From Haloarcula japonica DSM 6131 (lineage in GTDB: Archaea; Halobacteriota; Halobacteria; Halobacteriales; Haloarculaceae): 64,000 nucleotides of DNA. Location of the stretch: contig NZ_AOLY01000039.1 in NCBI RefSeq assembly GCF_000336635.1, positions 124,001-188,000 on the forward strand. Reading direction: 5' to 3'. The notes under the pieces are model-generated. The model was not told where the DNA came from. It made no database searches and saw only the letters and a list, made by a program, of their open reading frames with translations. Both the position numbers and the translations under genes were made by a program. Shown here in pieces: positions 25,272 to 34,714 of the stretch; positions within the stretch are counted from its first letter, which is position 1, and every line of letters starts with the position of its first letter.

Positions 25272-26728
25272 TGGAGACAGAACCCACCGAAGACATCGAT
25301 CAGCCGTTGCGGGACCGGCTCAAGGCACACCCCGGGCCGGCACTGCTGTGGGGTGCCGTCCTCTGTGTCCTGTTACTGCTTGAGGGACCAACGTATCTCG
25401 ATGGGCTGCTGGGTGCGATAGGCTACGGACTCGCACTGCTCCCGGGATCGCCCGGTGCCGAGGCGTTCGCCAGTGCATCAGCCTTCTTCGGCGAACTGCC
25501 ACATCTGCTGAGCCGAGAACTGATACCCAACCGGGGGTACTACGACGGGAGCGCCTGGCAGGGCACGTTCCTCGGCCTCGAGCCCAAGTACGCATGGCTC
25601 ATCCGTTTCCTGCTGGTGTATGCATACGTTGCAGTCCTGCTGGGCTGGCTGTGGTACGGCTACGTGCTCTTCCGCCGGCACTATCGCGCTGCTGACTGGA
25701 CGCCAACTGACGACGTCATCGACCGACTCCGAAGCCACTACTGGGGCCTGTTCGGGCTCGCTGTCGTCGTCTTCTTCATTACGATGGCCGCGTTCGCGCC
25801 CGTTATCGGCCCAACGACGGCCGAAGAGAACATTGAAGGACCGTACTCCTACGATATGCAGTACTACAACGAGGACACGGAGACGGTCGAAAATATCACC
25901 ATCGGCGAAGCGAACCTCGGTTCCGCCTCCCGTGGTAGCGGGGACAGCAATGTCGGGATCTGGAGTTACGACGACTTCGGGCGGTTCCACCCTGTCGGAA
26001 CGCTCGTCAGCGGCAAGGACCTGTTCACCTTCCTCGCCTTTGGCGCACGGGTGTCGCTGTTCATCGGCCTCGGGTCGATGGCGATTGCAGGCGTTATCGC
26101 GACGACGCTGGCATTAGTTACCGCCTACTACAAGGGGGTGGCCGACCTCATCGTGGTACTGACCAGTGACTCCGTGCAGGCAATGCCAGCATTGCTGTTG
26201 GTAATTCTTGCGACAGTTGTATTCAAGAACCACTGGATAGCAGAGTTATACAACGGGGCGATGCTGTTCATCCTCCTGTTTGCGTTAATACGCTGGCCAG
26301 GGTTATGGCGAGCAGTACGTGGCCCCGCGTTACAGGTCGGCGAACAGGAGTGGGTCGACGCGGCAAAGAGTTACGGCCAGCGACCCACTGTGATTATGCG
26401 GAAACATATGGCACCGTATATCCTCGGCTATCTCCTGGTTTACGCCTCCCTGACGCTCGGTGGCGTCATTATTTCCGTCTCTGCCCTCTCGTTCATCGGA
26501 CTCGGGATTACCGCCCCGACTCCTGAGTGGGGTCGGGCGATCAACATCGGGCAGCAGTACGTCGCCAGTCAGTCCTGGCACATCTCGCTCATTCCGGGTC
26601 TCCTGATTACGCTGGTTGTCACTGGATTCAACGCGCTAAGTGACGGGATTCGTGACGCTATCGACCCACAGAGCGAGGGTGCTGAAGGCGGTGCAGCTGG
26701 CGCGGCCGCCGGAGGTGGTGGCGGATGA
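25268..26728 (+). CDS. peptide ABC transporter permease, DppC type, with N-terminal extension
   Basis: At 486 residues it is far longer than ordinary DppC (about 300). The first 150 residues add hydrophobic segments (PALLWGAVLCVLLLLEG, FLLVYAYVAVLLGWLWYG) before the usual DppC start (YWGLFGLAVVVFFITMAAFAP). The EAA loop is DAAKSYGQRPTVIMRKH. The C-terminus is a Gly/Ala-rich tail ending GGGGG. It overlaps both neighbours by 4 nt, so the three genes are translationally coupled. Confidence 0.9.
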   Translation: MMETEPTEDIDQPLRDRLKAHPGPALLWGAVLCVLLLLEGPTYLDGLLGAIGYGLALLPGSPGAEAFASASAFFGELPHLLSRELIPNRGYYDGSAWQGTFLGLEPKYAWLIRFLLVYAYVAVLLGWLWYGYVLFRRHYRAADWTPTDDVIDRLRSHYWGLFGLAVVVFFITMAAFAPVIGPTTAEENIEGPYSYDMQYYNEDTETVENITIGEANLGSASRGSGDSNVGIWSYDDFGRFHPVGTLVSGKDLFTFLAFGARVSLFIGLGSMAIAGVIATTLALVTAYYKGVADLIVVLTSDSVQAMPALLLVILATVVFKNHWIAELYNGAMLFILLFALIRWPGLWRAVRGPALQVGEQEWVDAAKSYGQRPTVIMRKHMAPYILGYLLVYASLTLGGVIISVSALSFIGLGITAPTPEWGRAINIGQQYVASQSWHISLIPGLLITLVVTGFNALSDGIRDAIDPQSEGAEGGAAGAAAGGGGG

Positions 26729-27945
26729 GCCACACCGAAGACGGCGAGCCGCTGCTGGCCGTTGACAACCTCCGGACCGTGTTCCACAGCGATCGAGAGG
26801 AGATCCGTGCTGTCGACGGGGTATCCTTCGAAATCGCTCGTGGCGAGACGCTCGGTATCGTCGGCGAATCCGGCTCCGGCAAGAGCGTCACCGCACGCTC
26901 GATAATGGGACTGGTCGACAGTCCGGGCGAAATCCGCGAAGAGTCGTCTATACGGTTAGACGGGCGAGAGCTGACGACGCTTTCGGAGAAGCAATACCGG
27001 TCAGTTCGTGGCGGGGACATCGCGATGGTGTTTCAGGACCCGCTGAGCTCACTCAACCCGGTGTACACTGTCGGGAACCAGATCATCGAGGCGCTGGAGC
27101 TCCACCGCGATATGGAAGGGGCCGAAGCCAAGTCGGAAGCCATCGAACTGCTGCGTGCGGTCGGCATCCCCGACGCGGCGCGGCGTGTCGATGAGTTCCC
27201 ACACGAGTTCTCCGGCGGGATGCGCCAGCGAGCCGTCATCGCGATGGCACTGGCCTGTGACCCGGACCTGCTCATCTGTGATGAGCCGACGACAGCGCTC
27301 GACGTCACCATTCAGGCCCAGATTCTGGACCTGTTACAGGAAATCCAGGCGGAGCGTGACATCGGTATCATGTTCATTACGCACGACATGGGCGTCATCG
27401 CGGAGGTCGCCGACCGCGTCGCCGTGATGTACGCCGGCGAAGTCGTCGAGCGAGCACCCGTAGAGGAACTGTTCGCGAACCCACACCATCCATACACACA
27501 GGGACTCCTGCAGAGTATTCCCGGCCGAAACCCCAGTACGGATCGGCTGCCTACTATCGAAGGAGACGTACCGACGCCACACGAATCGGCGTCGTACTGC
27601 CGGTTCGTCAGCCGATGCCCGAAGGGCTTCGACGAGTGTGAACGAGTTCATCCCGCTCACGTGGAGGTCGGCGACTCAGCAGACCACACTGCCGCGTGTC
27701 TCCTGTACCCCGAAGATATGCCTACCGATGACACTGTGACACAGCACGAAGAGAACGCGGACCAGACAGGCGTCGAAGCAGACGAAGCGCTGTCAGCGGA
27801 CGACTGGCCGGCTGCGGAGCGAAACGCCGGAGAGGATACCAGTTCGGTCGGGTCTGAAGACAGCGATGCCCGGGCTGACGGTGGCCACGGCCACAGTGCC
27901 GGGGACAGCGGCGGACACCGCAACGGAGGGGACACAGATGAGTGA
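26725..27945 (+). CDS. peptide ABC transporter ATPase, DppD type
   Basis: Walker [12 protein letters not shown] signature FSGGMRQR, Walker [13 protein letters not shown] and the switch His in FITHDMG are all present in the first 260 residues. The oligopeptide-transporter C-terminal domain follows ([19 protein letters not shown]). After it comes a tail of about 80 residues rich in D, E, G, H and S ([19 protein letters not shown] at the end) that is absent from bacterial DppD and looks disordered. It overlaps the next ATPase gene by 8 nt. Confidence 0.92.
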   Translation: MSHTEDGEPLLAVDNLRTVFHSDREEIRAVDGVSFEIARGETLGIVGESGSGKSVTARSIMGLVDSPGEIREESSIRLDGRELTTLSEKQYRSVRGGDIAMVFQDPLSSLNPVYTVGNQIIEALELHRDMEGAEAKSEAIELLRAVGIPDAARRVDEFPHEFSGGMRQRAVIAMALACDPDLLICDEPTTALDVTIQAQILDLLQEIQAERDIGIMFITHDMGVIAEVADRVAVMYAGEVVERAPVEELFANPHHPYTQGLLQSIPGRNPSTDRLPTIEGDVPTPHESASYCRFVSRCPKGFDECERVHPAHVEVGDSADHTAACLLYPEDMPTDDTVTQHEENADQTGVEADEALSADDWPAAERNAGEDTSSVGSEDSDARADGGHGHSAGDSGGHRNGGDTDE

Positions 27946-29275
27946 ATCAGTTGTCGACACTGTGTCGCACCAGACCGGCGAGACGTTGCTCGATGTGCAG
28001 GACCTGAAAACCTACTACGAAGACGGTGGATTGCTCGGAGGCGACCCGGTGAAAGCCGTCGACGGCGTGAGCTTCGAAATCTCGCGCGGCGAGACGTTCG
28101 GGCTAGTCGGTGAATCCGGCTGTGGGAAGACAACCCTGGGTCGGACGCTCATTCAACTGGAGACAGCGACGTCCGGCACGGTTTCCTTCGATGGGACGGA
28201 TATAACTGAGCTCAGCGGCGGCGACCTCAAGGAGTGGCGCCGCAACGCCCAGATGGTGTTTCAGGACCCCGAGTCGAGCCTCAACGACCGGATGACTGTC
28301 GGCGAAATCATCCGCGAGCCGCTGGACGTTCACGAACAGGGCACGGCCCGCGAGCGTCGGGAGAAGGTGCGGACACTGCTCGACCAGGTCGGGCTCATGC
28401 CGGAGCACTACTACCGGTATCCCCACCAGTTCTCCGGCGGACAGCGGCAGCGAATCGGCATTGCTCGCGCACTCGCACTCGAACCGGAGTTCGTCGTCCT
28501 CGACGAGCCCGTTTCGGCACTCGACGTGTCCGTTCAGGCCCAGATACTCAATCTGTTGGAGGAACTGCAAGAGGAGTTCGGTCTCACGTACCTCTTCATC
28601 GCACACGACCTGAGCGTGGTTCGGCACATCTGTGACCGCGTCGGGGTGATGTACCTCGGGAACCTCATGGAGGTCGGGCCGACGGAACAGCTGTTCCAGC
28701 GCCCGGAAAACCCATACACGCGCGCATTGCTGTCGGCGATTCCGGAACCGGACCCGACAGTTCAGGTGGACCGGATTACCCTGCCGGGATCACCACCGAG
28801 TCCACGGGATCCGCCGGAAGGGTGTCCCTTCGCAACGCGGTGTCCCGTCCGGATTCGGCCCGAGGACATAGACGCTAGCGATGCGGTGTGGGACCGGATT
28901 CGGGAGTTCCGGGATGTCATTCGCGAGCGGTCCCGTGCGGAACAGTCGATCGGTGAGCGGCTCAAGGAACGACTCGGGTTCGACACCGCGCTGGCCGACA
29001 GCGAGGAAATCGTCGACGAGGAGTTCAGCGACGTAGACCTCCCGCGGGACGTACGGGAGCACGTCGAACAGGCTGCAACGTACCTCAGTGATGGCGACCC
29101 CGACGCCGCCCGTGCCTATCTCAGAGAAGTGTTCGGCGGTCAGTGTGACACCGAAACGCCGCAGTACTACGATGTCGACGACGGACGGATGAGCTTCTGT
29201 CACCGGCACGCACAGGAGCACGTCTCCCCTGGCGACGAACTGCGCCGACGTGGATACGACACGCACGATGGATAA
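27938..29275 (+). CDS. peptide ABC transporter ATPase, DppF type, with C-terminal extension
   Basis: The 445-residue protein has Walker [10 protein letters not shown], signature FSGGQRQR, Walker [13 protein letters not shown] and switch FIAHDLS, then the oligopeptide C-terminal domain ([10 protein letters not shown]). Residues past about 320 form a long acidic extension that ends with a Cys and His-rich patch (GGQCDTE, then [10 protein letters not shown]). That tail is not part of standard DppF. Its start lies inside the 3' end of the DppD gene (8-nt overlap), and the following membrane-protein gene overlaps its stop. Confidence 0.9.
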   Translation: MSESVVDTVSHQTGETLLDVQDLKTYYEDGGLLGGDPVKAVDGVSFEISRGETFGLVGESGCGKTTLGRTLIQLETATSGTVSFDGTDITELSGGDLKEWRRNAQMVFQDPESSLNDRMTVGEIIREPLDVHEQGTARERREKVRTLLDQVGLMPEHYYRYPHQFSGGQRQRIGIARALALEPEFVVLDEPVSALDVSVQAQILNLLEELQEEFGLTYLFIAHDLSVVRHICDRVGVMYLGNLMEVGPTEQLFQRPENPYTRALLSAIPEPDPTVQVDRITLPGSPPSPRDPPEGCPFATRCPVRIRPEDIDASDAVWDRIREFRDVIRERSRAEQSIGERLKERLGFDTALADSEEIVDEEFSDVDLPRDVREHVEQAATYLSDGDPDAARAYLREVFGGQCDTETPQYYDVDDGRMSFCHRHAQEHVSPGDELRRRGYDTHDG

Positions 29276-29675
29276 CCTGGCGGGAAAGGTACTCGATCTG
29301 CTGTGGTACGCCCTCGGCGTAACGCTCACAGCCACGCTTATCGGTAGCGTGCTCTCGCCGCTCCGTGGCGGTGGCTGGGTGACAGTGAAGTTCGTGCTGT
29401 TTTTCGTCGGCTTCGCGCTGTTCGGCTACGCCTCGGTCACGCTGTGGCGTGCGCCGTCTCTCGATTCCGACGAGCCCGGCGAATCCGGCGTGTCGTTCGG
29501 TGTGTCAGCGCGCAAGCGGACGCCATTTGAGTCGCTGCTGGCTCGTGTCGTCCCGCCTCTCGATACGCTCGCCCCGCCCGAAGACCGACTCTCGCCGCCG
29601 GTGAAACTCTTCGTTGCGAGCCTGTTTGTCCTCGGACTCTCTCTGAGCATGGAGGTCGTTTTCGGCGTCCAGTGA
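29268..29675 (+). CDS. small membrane protein downstream of peptide transporter
   Basis: The ATG at 29268 overlaps the DppF stop by 8 nt and gives 135 residues. Three hydrophobic segments are visible: [39 protein letters not shown] and [20 protein letters not shown], separated by a charged loop. It looks like one of the haloarchaeal DUF-type membrane proteins and has no recognised function. Coupling to the transporter operon may be positional only. Confidence 0.7.
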   Translation: MDNLAGKVLDLLWYALGVTLTATLIGSVLSPLRGGGWVTVKFVLFFVGFALFGYASVTLWRAPSLDSDEPGESGVSFGVSARKRTPFESLLARVVPPLDTLAPPEDRLSPPVKLFVASLFVLGLSLSMEVVFGVQ

Positions 29676-29712
29676 CACCACCATTTACCTCCCGCGGACG
29701 TAACGACAGGAT

Positions 29713-30237
29713 ATGGTTAAGACAGGTGGCGAGGGGACAGACGACCTCGAACGGCTTGCTGCCGGTTCGGACGACCGCAAGGCGTCGTGGAAACAGACGC
29801 TAGAAGAGACACAGGCACTGGCGGATCAGCGGCGTTCTAACGGCCGCGAGGCCGTCGTCGTCCCGGCCGGGGATGCCGGCCTGCGGACAGTCGACGATGG
29901 TGACAGACTCGAACTCGTGTTCGTCATTCCGGGCAATAAGGCCGAGGACGTGACGCGACTGGTCGAATCGAACCCCCTCGAAGCGTATGACGTGTACCGG
30001 CGGACGGTCGGAGAGCAGGCGTTTCTGGCCATCGAATACTTTGACCCGGACACCGCGTCGCTGTTCATCGCTGGCGCATACGAGCTTCGAGACGCCGGAA
30101 ACGCGGTTACTGCTGCGAACGACGGTGCGACGTTCCAGACGTTGCTCAGGAAACTGGACGGGACACCGGTTGCGACGTTCGACCACACGGACCGGACGAA
30201 GTTCCTCCCGACCGACAGACTCCCAGTCGAGGAGTAG
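29713..30237 (+). CDS. haloarchaeal conserved soluble protein, unknown function
   Basis: The 174-residue acidic protein has an N-terminal helix (WKQTLEETQALADQRRSNG), a central alpha/beta part (GREAVVVPAGDAG, LELVFVIPGNKAEDVTRLV, RTVGEQAFLAIEYFDP) and a short C-terminal region. No catalytic motif is visible. It probably belongs to a halobacteria-specific DUF family. The gene follows the membrane protein by 37 nt on the same strand and ends before tRNA-Leu. Confidence 0.65.
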   Translation: MVKTGGEGTDDLERLAAGSDDRKASWKQTLEETQALADQRRSNGREAVVVPAGDAGLRTVDDGDRLELVFVIPGNKAEDVTRLVESNPLEAYDVYRRTVGEQAFLAIEYFDPDTASLFIAGAYELRDAGNAVTAANDGATFQTLLRKLDGTPVATFDHTDRTKFLPTDRLPVEE

Positions 30238-30385
30238 GGATCAGTGTCGGAGGGAGTGACAGTCGAATCGGTGTGTCACAACCCTCATCAAGTGCCGCCG
30301 ACGTGACGGCGGTGGGACACGAGAGGCCATCTCGCAGTCCAAGACCGAAAGGACCATTCACTAGCCCCCGCAGAGTTCAATCTGC

Positions 30386-30470
30386 GCGAGGGTAGCCGAG
30401 CTTGGCCAAAGGCGGTGGGCTTAAGACCCGCTCCCGTAGGGGTCCGTGGGTTCGAATCCCATCCCTCGCA
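30386..30470 (+). tRNA. tRNA-Leu (anticodon TAA)
   Basis: The 85-nt gene has acceptor GCGAGGG paired with CCCTCGC plus discriminator A, an anticodon loop CTTAAGA, and a long variable arm (class II), as expected for leucine. TTCGAAT T-loop is present. No intron and no encoded CCA. Confidence 0.95.
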
Positions 30471-30591
30471 TAAATCCGCTCGAACGATGTGAGAGCGTGT
30501 GAACCGTTTTGATGGCGATTCGAACCACCGTCCAGCAGATACCGTGGCTCGGAGACAGTTCGCCGCAAACGGTCACAAGATGCAACGCTGA

Positions 30592-30738
30592 TCGCTCACC
30601 GGAGACACGCACAGTAGTCCGACGTGTCCCAGATGTGGCATAGCTTGTGTAGGTGACAGATTCGAGTGCGGTAGTGACACGACGGAGAGTGTCCGGACAC
30701 GACGCGTTTTTGCACGTCTGTGGCCTATACCGTCGTAA
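30592..30738 (+). pseudogene. zinc-ribbon-like coding remnant without a start codon
   Basis: Between tRNA-Leu and the next gene an in-frame stretch after TGA (30589-30591) encodes TCPRCGIACVGDRFECGSD, a Cys pattern C-x2-C-x3-C-x6-C, and runs to TAA at 30736-30738. That stop overlaps the next gene's ATG (TAATG), the junction usual for coupled genes. No ATG, GTG or TTG occurs in the frame before the cysteines, so this is a remnant or chance. The rest of the 267-base gap is featureless. Confidence 0.25.
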
Positions 30739-31250
30739 TGACTGATGTGCCAGATGACGTTGCCGAAGCGTTCGGCCGACACGATGCGCTCGTCCCGGCC
30801 GGGGATAGCTACGCGGTCGAGACGACGAACTTCGACGGCCGCGTGACTGCGACCGAGGGCGAGGAGTGGCGGACGAACTACGAGGTGACGGTCAGAGCGC
30901 CGTCGCTACAGGCCGCGACAAGCGACGAAGTCGGTGACGCCGTCATCGACGGCTGGCTCGAAACGATGGAACGACGGCTGGAGGACGCACCGAAAGCGAC
31001 CCGAACTGCCGTCGAACTGGACGATTACAGCGTCGTCGAAGACGGCGAGCAGGTCGTGGTCACGTTCGAGTACACGATGGGTGGCGAACGGCAGGCCGCG
31101 GACGTCGCCAAGACCTTCGTCGAATACGTCGAGGGGACGTACGTCGAAGGCGTCATTCCTGGCTACGACTACGTCGGCGTCGTGGCTGACCTGCTCAACT
31201 CTGCGAGTACCGGCGGGAGCGAGGGCTCTCGTGGCGGGACGCCGCTGTAG
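30738..31250 (+). CDS. DUF5813-type haloarchaeal protein
   Basis: The 170-residue acidic protein starts MTDVPDDVAEAFGRHDALV and contains the conserved-looking block VTVRAPSLQAATSDEVGDAV, then helical ERRLEDAPKATR and a C-terminal VEGVIPGYDYVGVVADLL. I recognise it as a halobacterial DUF with no assigned role. A T-rich element at 30707-30712 lies about 28 nt upstream, compatible with a leaderless mRNA. A GTG 18 nt upstream extends the frame but adds no conserved residues. Confidence 0.7.
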   Translation: MTDVPDDVAEAFGRHDALVPAGDSYAVETTNFDGRVTATEGEEWRTNYEVTVRAPSLQAATSDEVGDAVIDGWLETMERRLEDAPKATRTAVELDDYSVVEDGEQVVVTFEYTMGGERQAADVAKTFVEYVEGTYVEGVIPGYDYVGVVADLLNSASTGGSEGSRGGTPL

Positions 31251-31289
31251 CTGTACGATTCTAGGTGCGGAAAACCGTGGCCGCGTCGT

Positions 31290-31520
31290 TTAGTCCATCG
31301 CGATATAGGTCTGTGTCGTTTCGACGCCCTGGATTTCCTGGATATGTGTCGCTGCGACGTCCTTGACTTCGGCGGGCGTCTCTACGTTGACTTTTGCGAT
31401 GAAGTCGACGTCACCGGCGACGATATGGGCCTCGACAACGCCGTCGACGGCTTCGATGTCGTCTTTCAGACGGTCCGCGTCACCGGTGTGGGCTTTGACC
31501 ATAACGTAGGCAATGACCAT
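31290..31520 (-). CDS. stand-alone RAM (Lrp/AsnC ligand-binding) domain protein
   Basis: The 76-residue protein is only the ligand-binding half of an Lrp/AsnC regulator (AYVMVKAHTGDADRLKDDI, VVEAHIVAGDVDFIAKV); the DNA-binding helix-turn-helix is absent. RAM domains form dimers or octamers and bind amino acids or other small molecules. It follows the trkA-like gene by 2 nt, so the two are co-transcribed, and a second RAM-only gene lies divergently at 32350. A metabolite input to K+ uptake control is a reasonable inference. Confidence 0.9.
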   Translation of the reverse strand: MVIAYVMVKAHTGDADRLKDDIEAVDGVVEAHIVAGDVDFIAKVNVETPAEVKDVAATHIQEIQGVETTQTYIAMD

Positions 31521-31522
31521 AT

Positions 31523-32209
31523 TCAGGCACCTCCAAGCGCGGTCGCGCGTTCTGATTCACCGACAACGATACTACGGACATCGGAGAGCGTCCCGAAGTC
31601 GGCCAGTATCACGACTCGGTCACCGGCCTCTAGCGTTTCGTCCGGGTCGGGAATGGCGAGCGGGTCCTCACCTTTCCCGTGCGCCATCAGCCGGGAATCC
31701 GACGGAAGCTCCAGTTCCGACAGCGTGTACCCTTCCATCGGCGACTGCCGCTGGATGGTAAACTCCACGAGCTGGAGGTTCTGTGCGATGTCGGCGACTG
31801 CGCGGATGTTCCCGCCCAGCAACGCGTTCTTGGCGGCGATAGCGCCCAGCCGTTCGGGGTAAATAATCTCGTCGACGTCGGAGGCGTAGCGTCGGTAGAT
31901 CTCCTCGCGGTAGTCCTCGTCGATACGCATAACGGTTCGACAGCCGTGTTCCTTGGCGATCATACAGGCGACGAAGTTGTCGTTCAGGTCGCCGGTGAGC
32001 GCGCCGAGTGCGTCAGCAGCTTCGAGATCGGCGTTGCCGAGCGTTTCCTCGATAGCGCCGTCGCCCGCGATCACCTCGAAACCAGCCGTTCGCGCGCGCT
32101 CAACTGCGTTCTCATCGCGCTCGATGAGGACAACTTCGTGGCCACTCTCTTGCAGGACGCGAGCCGTCCGCAGTCCGACACGACCTGCACCCACGATAAC
32201 GAATCGCAT
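31523..32209 (-). CDS. TrkA-type potassium uptake regulatory protein (RCK domains)
   Basis: The 228-residue cytoplasmic protein has a Rossmann RCK-N domain starting FVIVGAGRVGLRTARVL, with IERDENAVERA and GDGAIEETL for NAD binding, and an RCK-C domain in the last 75 residues (YTLSELELPSDSRL, LEAGDRVVILADF). It would gate a TrkH/KtrB channel, but no channel gene is in the window. A TATA-like TTTTATT lies about 27 nt before the ATG, so it is probably leaderless. It is followed by a RAM-domain gene 2 nt downstream. Confidence 0.92.
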   Translation of the reverse strand: MRFVIVGAGRVGLRTARVLQESGHEVVLIERDENAVERARTAGFEVIAGDGAIEETLGNADLEAADALGALTGDLNDNFVACMIAKEHGCRTVMRIDEDYREEIYRRYASDVDEIIYPERLGAIAAKNALLGGNIRAVADIAQNLQLVEFTIQRQSPMEGYTLSELELPSDSRLMAHGKGEDPLAIPDPDETLEAGDRVVILADFGTLSDVRSIVVGESERATALGGA

Positions 32210-32349
32210 ACACGCTCCTATGGGGCGGGGGTGAATAAAAGTACCCACCCGGTAGAACCACCGGACGACTTGACCACGCTATCAAACAATACAGCCGTTG
32301 TTTTTCCCTGACGGAACCTTTTTCGTGCTATGATACGACACACCACAAT

Positions 32350-32580
32350 ATGGTTAGCGCGTTCATTATGATCAAGACCGCTGCCGGCAAATCAGAAGAA
32401 CTCCTTGCGGCAGTTCGCGACGCCGAGGGCATCACCGAGGCACACATCGTCGCCGGGCAGTACGATATCATCGCCGAAGCGACGGGCACGGAGGTGTACG
32501 ATATCATGCAGTCGGTCTCGGGTCACGTCCGTGATCTCAACGGTGTCGCTGACACGCGCACGTACATCTGTTTAGAGTGA
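32350..32580 (+). CDS. second stand-alone RAM domain protein
   Basis: Another 76-residue Lrp/AsnC ligand-binding domain (AFIMIKTAAGKSEELLAAV, AHIVAGQYDIIAEA, TRTYICLE). It is about as long as, and paralogous to, the RAM protein at 31290. It faces the trkA-like gene divergently over a 140-bp regulatory region. The pair may hetero-oligomerise; that is inference. Confidence 0.9.
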   Translation: MVSAFIMIKTAAGKSEELLAAVRDAEGITEAHIVAGQYDIIAEATGTEVYDIMQSVSGHVRDLNGVADTRTYICLE

Positions 32581-32632
32581 GCGAGCCACGTTGTTTCGAC
32601 ACGGCAAAGGGACTTGCCGCCCTACGTCGAAC

Positions 32633-32953
32633 ATGGTCAGTGTCGCCGGTATTATCGGCCTGCTCGTCATCGTGCTGGTCAACAGTGCTGTGACGGCGCT
32701 CATGACGCGCTTTTTCCGCGTCCGCTTGCACACGCGATGGGGAAGCCTCGTCTACTCGCTGCTCCTCTGTCCGGTCGTCATGGTCGTCATCCTGCTGGTG
32801 TTGAGTGGCGTATTCCGTCTCGGCGCGGACCTCGGGTCCACGACAGCCGTGCTGCTCGTGACTGTCGTTGTTCCACTCGCTACCGGGATGACGTTCGATT
32901 ACTTCTGGATGCCTGCCCCCGACGAGGTCGAACTGCCGGCGTCGATGGACTAA
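32633..32953 (+). CDS. small membrane protein (106 aa), unknown function
   Basis: The ATG at 32633 gives hydrophobic segments [37 protein letters not shown] and [20 protein letters not shown], then a short tail [19 protein letters not shown]. Three transmembrane helices are likely. Similar small membrane proteins recur beside tmk in haloarchaea. Its stop overlaps the convergent tmk stop by 4 nt, so the two transcripts must collide. Confidence 0.72.
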   Translation: MVSVAGIIGLLVIVLVNSAVTALMTRFFRVRLHTRWGSLVYSLLLCPVVMVVILLVLSGVFRLGADLGSTTAVLLVTVVVPLATGMTFDYFWMPAPDEVELPASMD

Positions 32954-33537
32954 TCGAGAATCGCCGCTCGGACGCGTTCGTACACGGTGTCTGGATCGGC
33001 GGTTGCGTCGACGCGTACGAACCGCTCCGGGTCGGCGTCAATGAGTCGCTCGTAGTTATTACGAACCGTTGAAAGATAGTCAGCAGTTTCGAACTTGTTC
33101 GTCGCGCCGCTTCGCCGTGCGGCGGTTTCGGGATCGAGATCGAGATACACGGTCCGATCCGGCGGACGGGTCCACGGGGCGTGGACCTCCCGGACGTACG
33201 ACAGCGGGTCGTCGAACGTCTCACTAGCTTCGAGTGTCGCACCCTGATAGGCGTACCGCGAGTCGCTGTAGCGGTCGGAGACGACGAGCCGCTCCTCGCC
33301 GAGCGCAGGTCGGACCGTGTTCGAGAGATGCGCGGCGTGGTCGGCCGTGTAGAGGAACAGTTCGGCCAGCGAGTCCGCGTCGTCGTCGTCGATGGATCGC
33401 TGGACGGCGTCCCCGTACCAGGTGTCGGTCGGTTCGCGCGTGAACACGGCGTCATCGGGGACCGTGTCGTCGCTTCGGAGCCGTTCCCACACGGTCGTCT
33501 TGCCGCTCCCGTCCAATCCTTCGAGTGTGACGAGCAT
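32950..33537 (-). CDS. tmk: thymidylate kinase
   Basis: This essential enzyme phosphorylates dTMP to dTDP. The 195-residue product has P-loop [11 protein letters not shown], the DR motif [15 protein letters not shown], and the LID-like segment with [12 protein letters not shown]. Length and order fit the family. It converges on and overlaps the small membrane-protein gene by 4 nt. Confidence 0.93.
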   Translation of the reverse strand: MLVTLEGLDGSGKTTVWERLRSDDTVPDDAVFTREPTDTWYGDAVQRSIDDDDADSLAELFLYTADHAAHLSNTVRPALGEERLVVSDRYSDSRYAYQGATLEASETFDDPLSYVREVHAPWTRPPDRTVYLDLDPETAARRSGATNKFETADYLSTVRNNYERLIDADPERFVRVDATADPDTVYERVRAAILD

Positions 33538-33677
33538 ACCTCACAATCCGTGTGGGGGGACGTAAGCGCCCCGACCTCGACAGTGCATCCGTAAGCTGAC
33601 ACAAGTGACCGGACTGCGGGCCGGTCAGACGAACAAATACGCCCACCTTTACGGTTCTACCGACCGTACTGGAGTCT

Positions 33678-34577
33678 ATGGATGTACTTGTCGTCGGCGG
33701 GACTGGATTCATCGGACAACACCTGTGCCGTGAACTCGACGACCGAGGACACACCGTCACTGCGCTGTCCCGGTCACCAGAAGATGCGACGCTTCCCAGT
33801 GATGTCAAAACCGTTACTGGGGATGTCACGGAGTACGACAGCATCGAGAGCGCGTTCGAGGGCCAGGACGCGGTGTATTATCTGGTCGCACTGTCGCCCC
33901 TGTTCAAGCCAGACGGCGGCGACAAGATGCACGAGCGGATCCATCTCGGCGGGACGGAAAACAGCGTGCAAGCCGCGGAGGAGCACGACGTTGAACGGTT
34001 CGTCCAGCTGAGCGCACTGGGTGCAGACCCCAATGGCGACACGCATTACATCCGGTCGAAGGGAGAGGCCGAGCGGGTCGTTACGGAGTCTTCGCTGGAC
34101 TGGACCATCTTCCGGCCGTCGGTCGTCTTCGGCGAGGGCGGGGAGTTCGTCTCCTTCACGAAGCGTCTCAAAGGGATGTTCGCGCCGGGCGTTCCGCTGT
34201 ATCCGCTCCCCGGCGGCGGCAGACAGACGAAGTTCCAGCCCATCTGGGTCGGCGACCTCGTGCCGATGCTCGTCGACAGTATCGAATCCGAAGAACACGT
34301 CGGCGAGACCTACGAGATCGGTGGACCGGAAGTTCTGACGCTCAGGGACGTGACAAATCAGGTGTACGATGCCGAAGGGTCGTCGGTAAGCATCGTCCCG
34401 CTTCCGATGCCGCTAGCGAAGGTCGGTCTCTCTGTTCTGGGGAGCGTCGGGTTCCCGATGGGTGCCGACCAGTACCGCTCACTCAAATTCGATAACACTC
34501 CGGCAACGAACGAAATCGACGCGTTCGGCGCTAGTAGTGGCTCTCTAACGACACTCAGCGGATACCTCCACGGATAA
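33678..34577 (+). CDS. NAD(P)-binding atypical SDR, NDUFA9-like
   Basis: The 299-residue protein begins MDVLVVGGTGFIGQHL (Rossmann GxxGxxG), then DVTEYDSIESAFEGQDAVYYL and VQLSALGAD, with FRPSVVFGEGGE and a C-terminal part ending in SGYLHG. The family includes complex-I NDUFA9-like proteins and sugar-nucleotide enzymes. The canonical SDR Tyr-x3-Lys is replaced (HYIRSKGEAE), so it may bind NAD(P) without standard catalysis. No respiratory genes are adjacent. Confidence 0.82.
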   Translation: MDVLVVGGTGFIGQHLCRELDDRGHTVTALSRSPEDATLPSDVKTVTGDVTEYDSIESAFEGQDAVYYLVALSPLFKPDGGDKMHERIHLGGTENSVQAAEEHDVERFVQLSALGADPNGDTHYIRSKGEAERVVTESSLDWTIFRPSVVFGEGGEFVSFTKRLKGMFAPGVPLYPLPGGGRQTKFQPIWVGDLVPMLVDSIESEEHVGETYEIGGPEVLTLRDVTNQVYDAEGSSVSIVPLPMPLAKVGLSVLGSVGFPMGADQYRSLKFDNTPATNEIDAFGASSGSLTTLSGYLHG

Positions 34578-34667
34578 GCGTCGACAGTAGCCACCCCCTA
34601 AAGAGAGTTGTGTTAGCTAGTATTGATTTTCAATCCTGGCTTTCACGGCTGAGATCCGGGCAAAACA

Positions 34668-34705
34668 CTTATACTCGCTATCGCTCTTTGACCCTTTAAG
34701 CGGAG
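34668..34705 (+). promoter_or_regulatory. cetZ promoter and SD-like site
   Basis: CTTATAC around 34669-34675 is a TATA-like element. CGGAGA (GGAG at 34702-34705) lies 9 nt before the ATG at 34715. Unlike most neighbours, the mRNA would have a short leader with a Shine-Dalgarno-like site. Confidence 0.5.
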
Positions 34706-34714
34706 AACCATATA

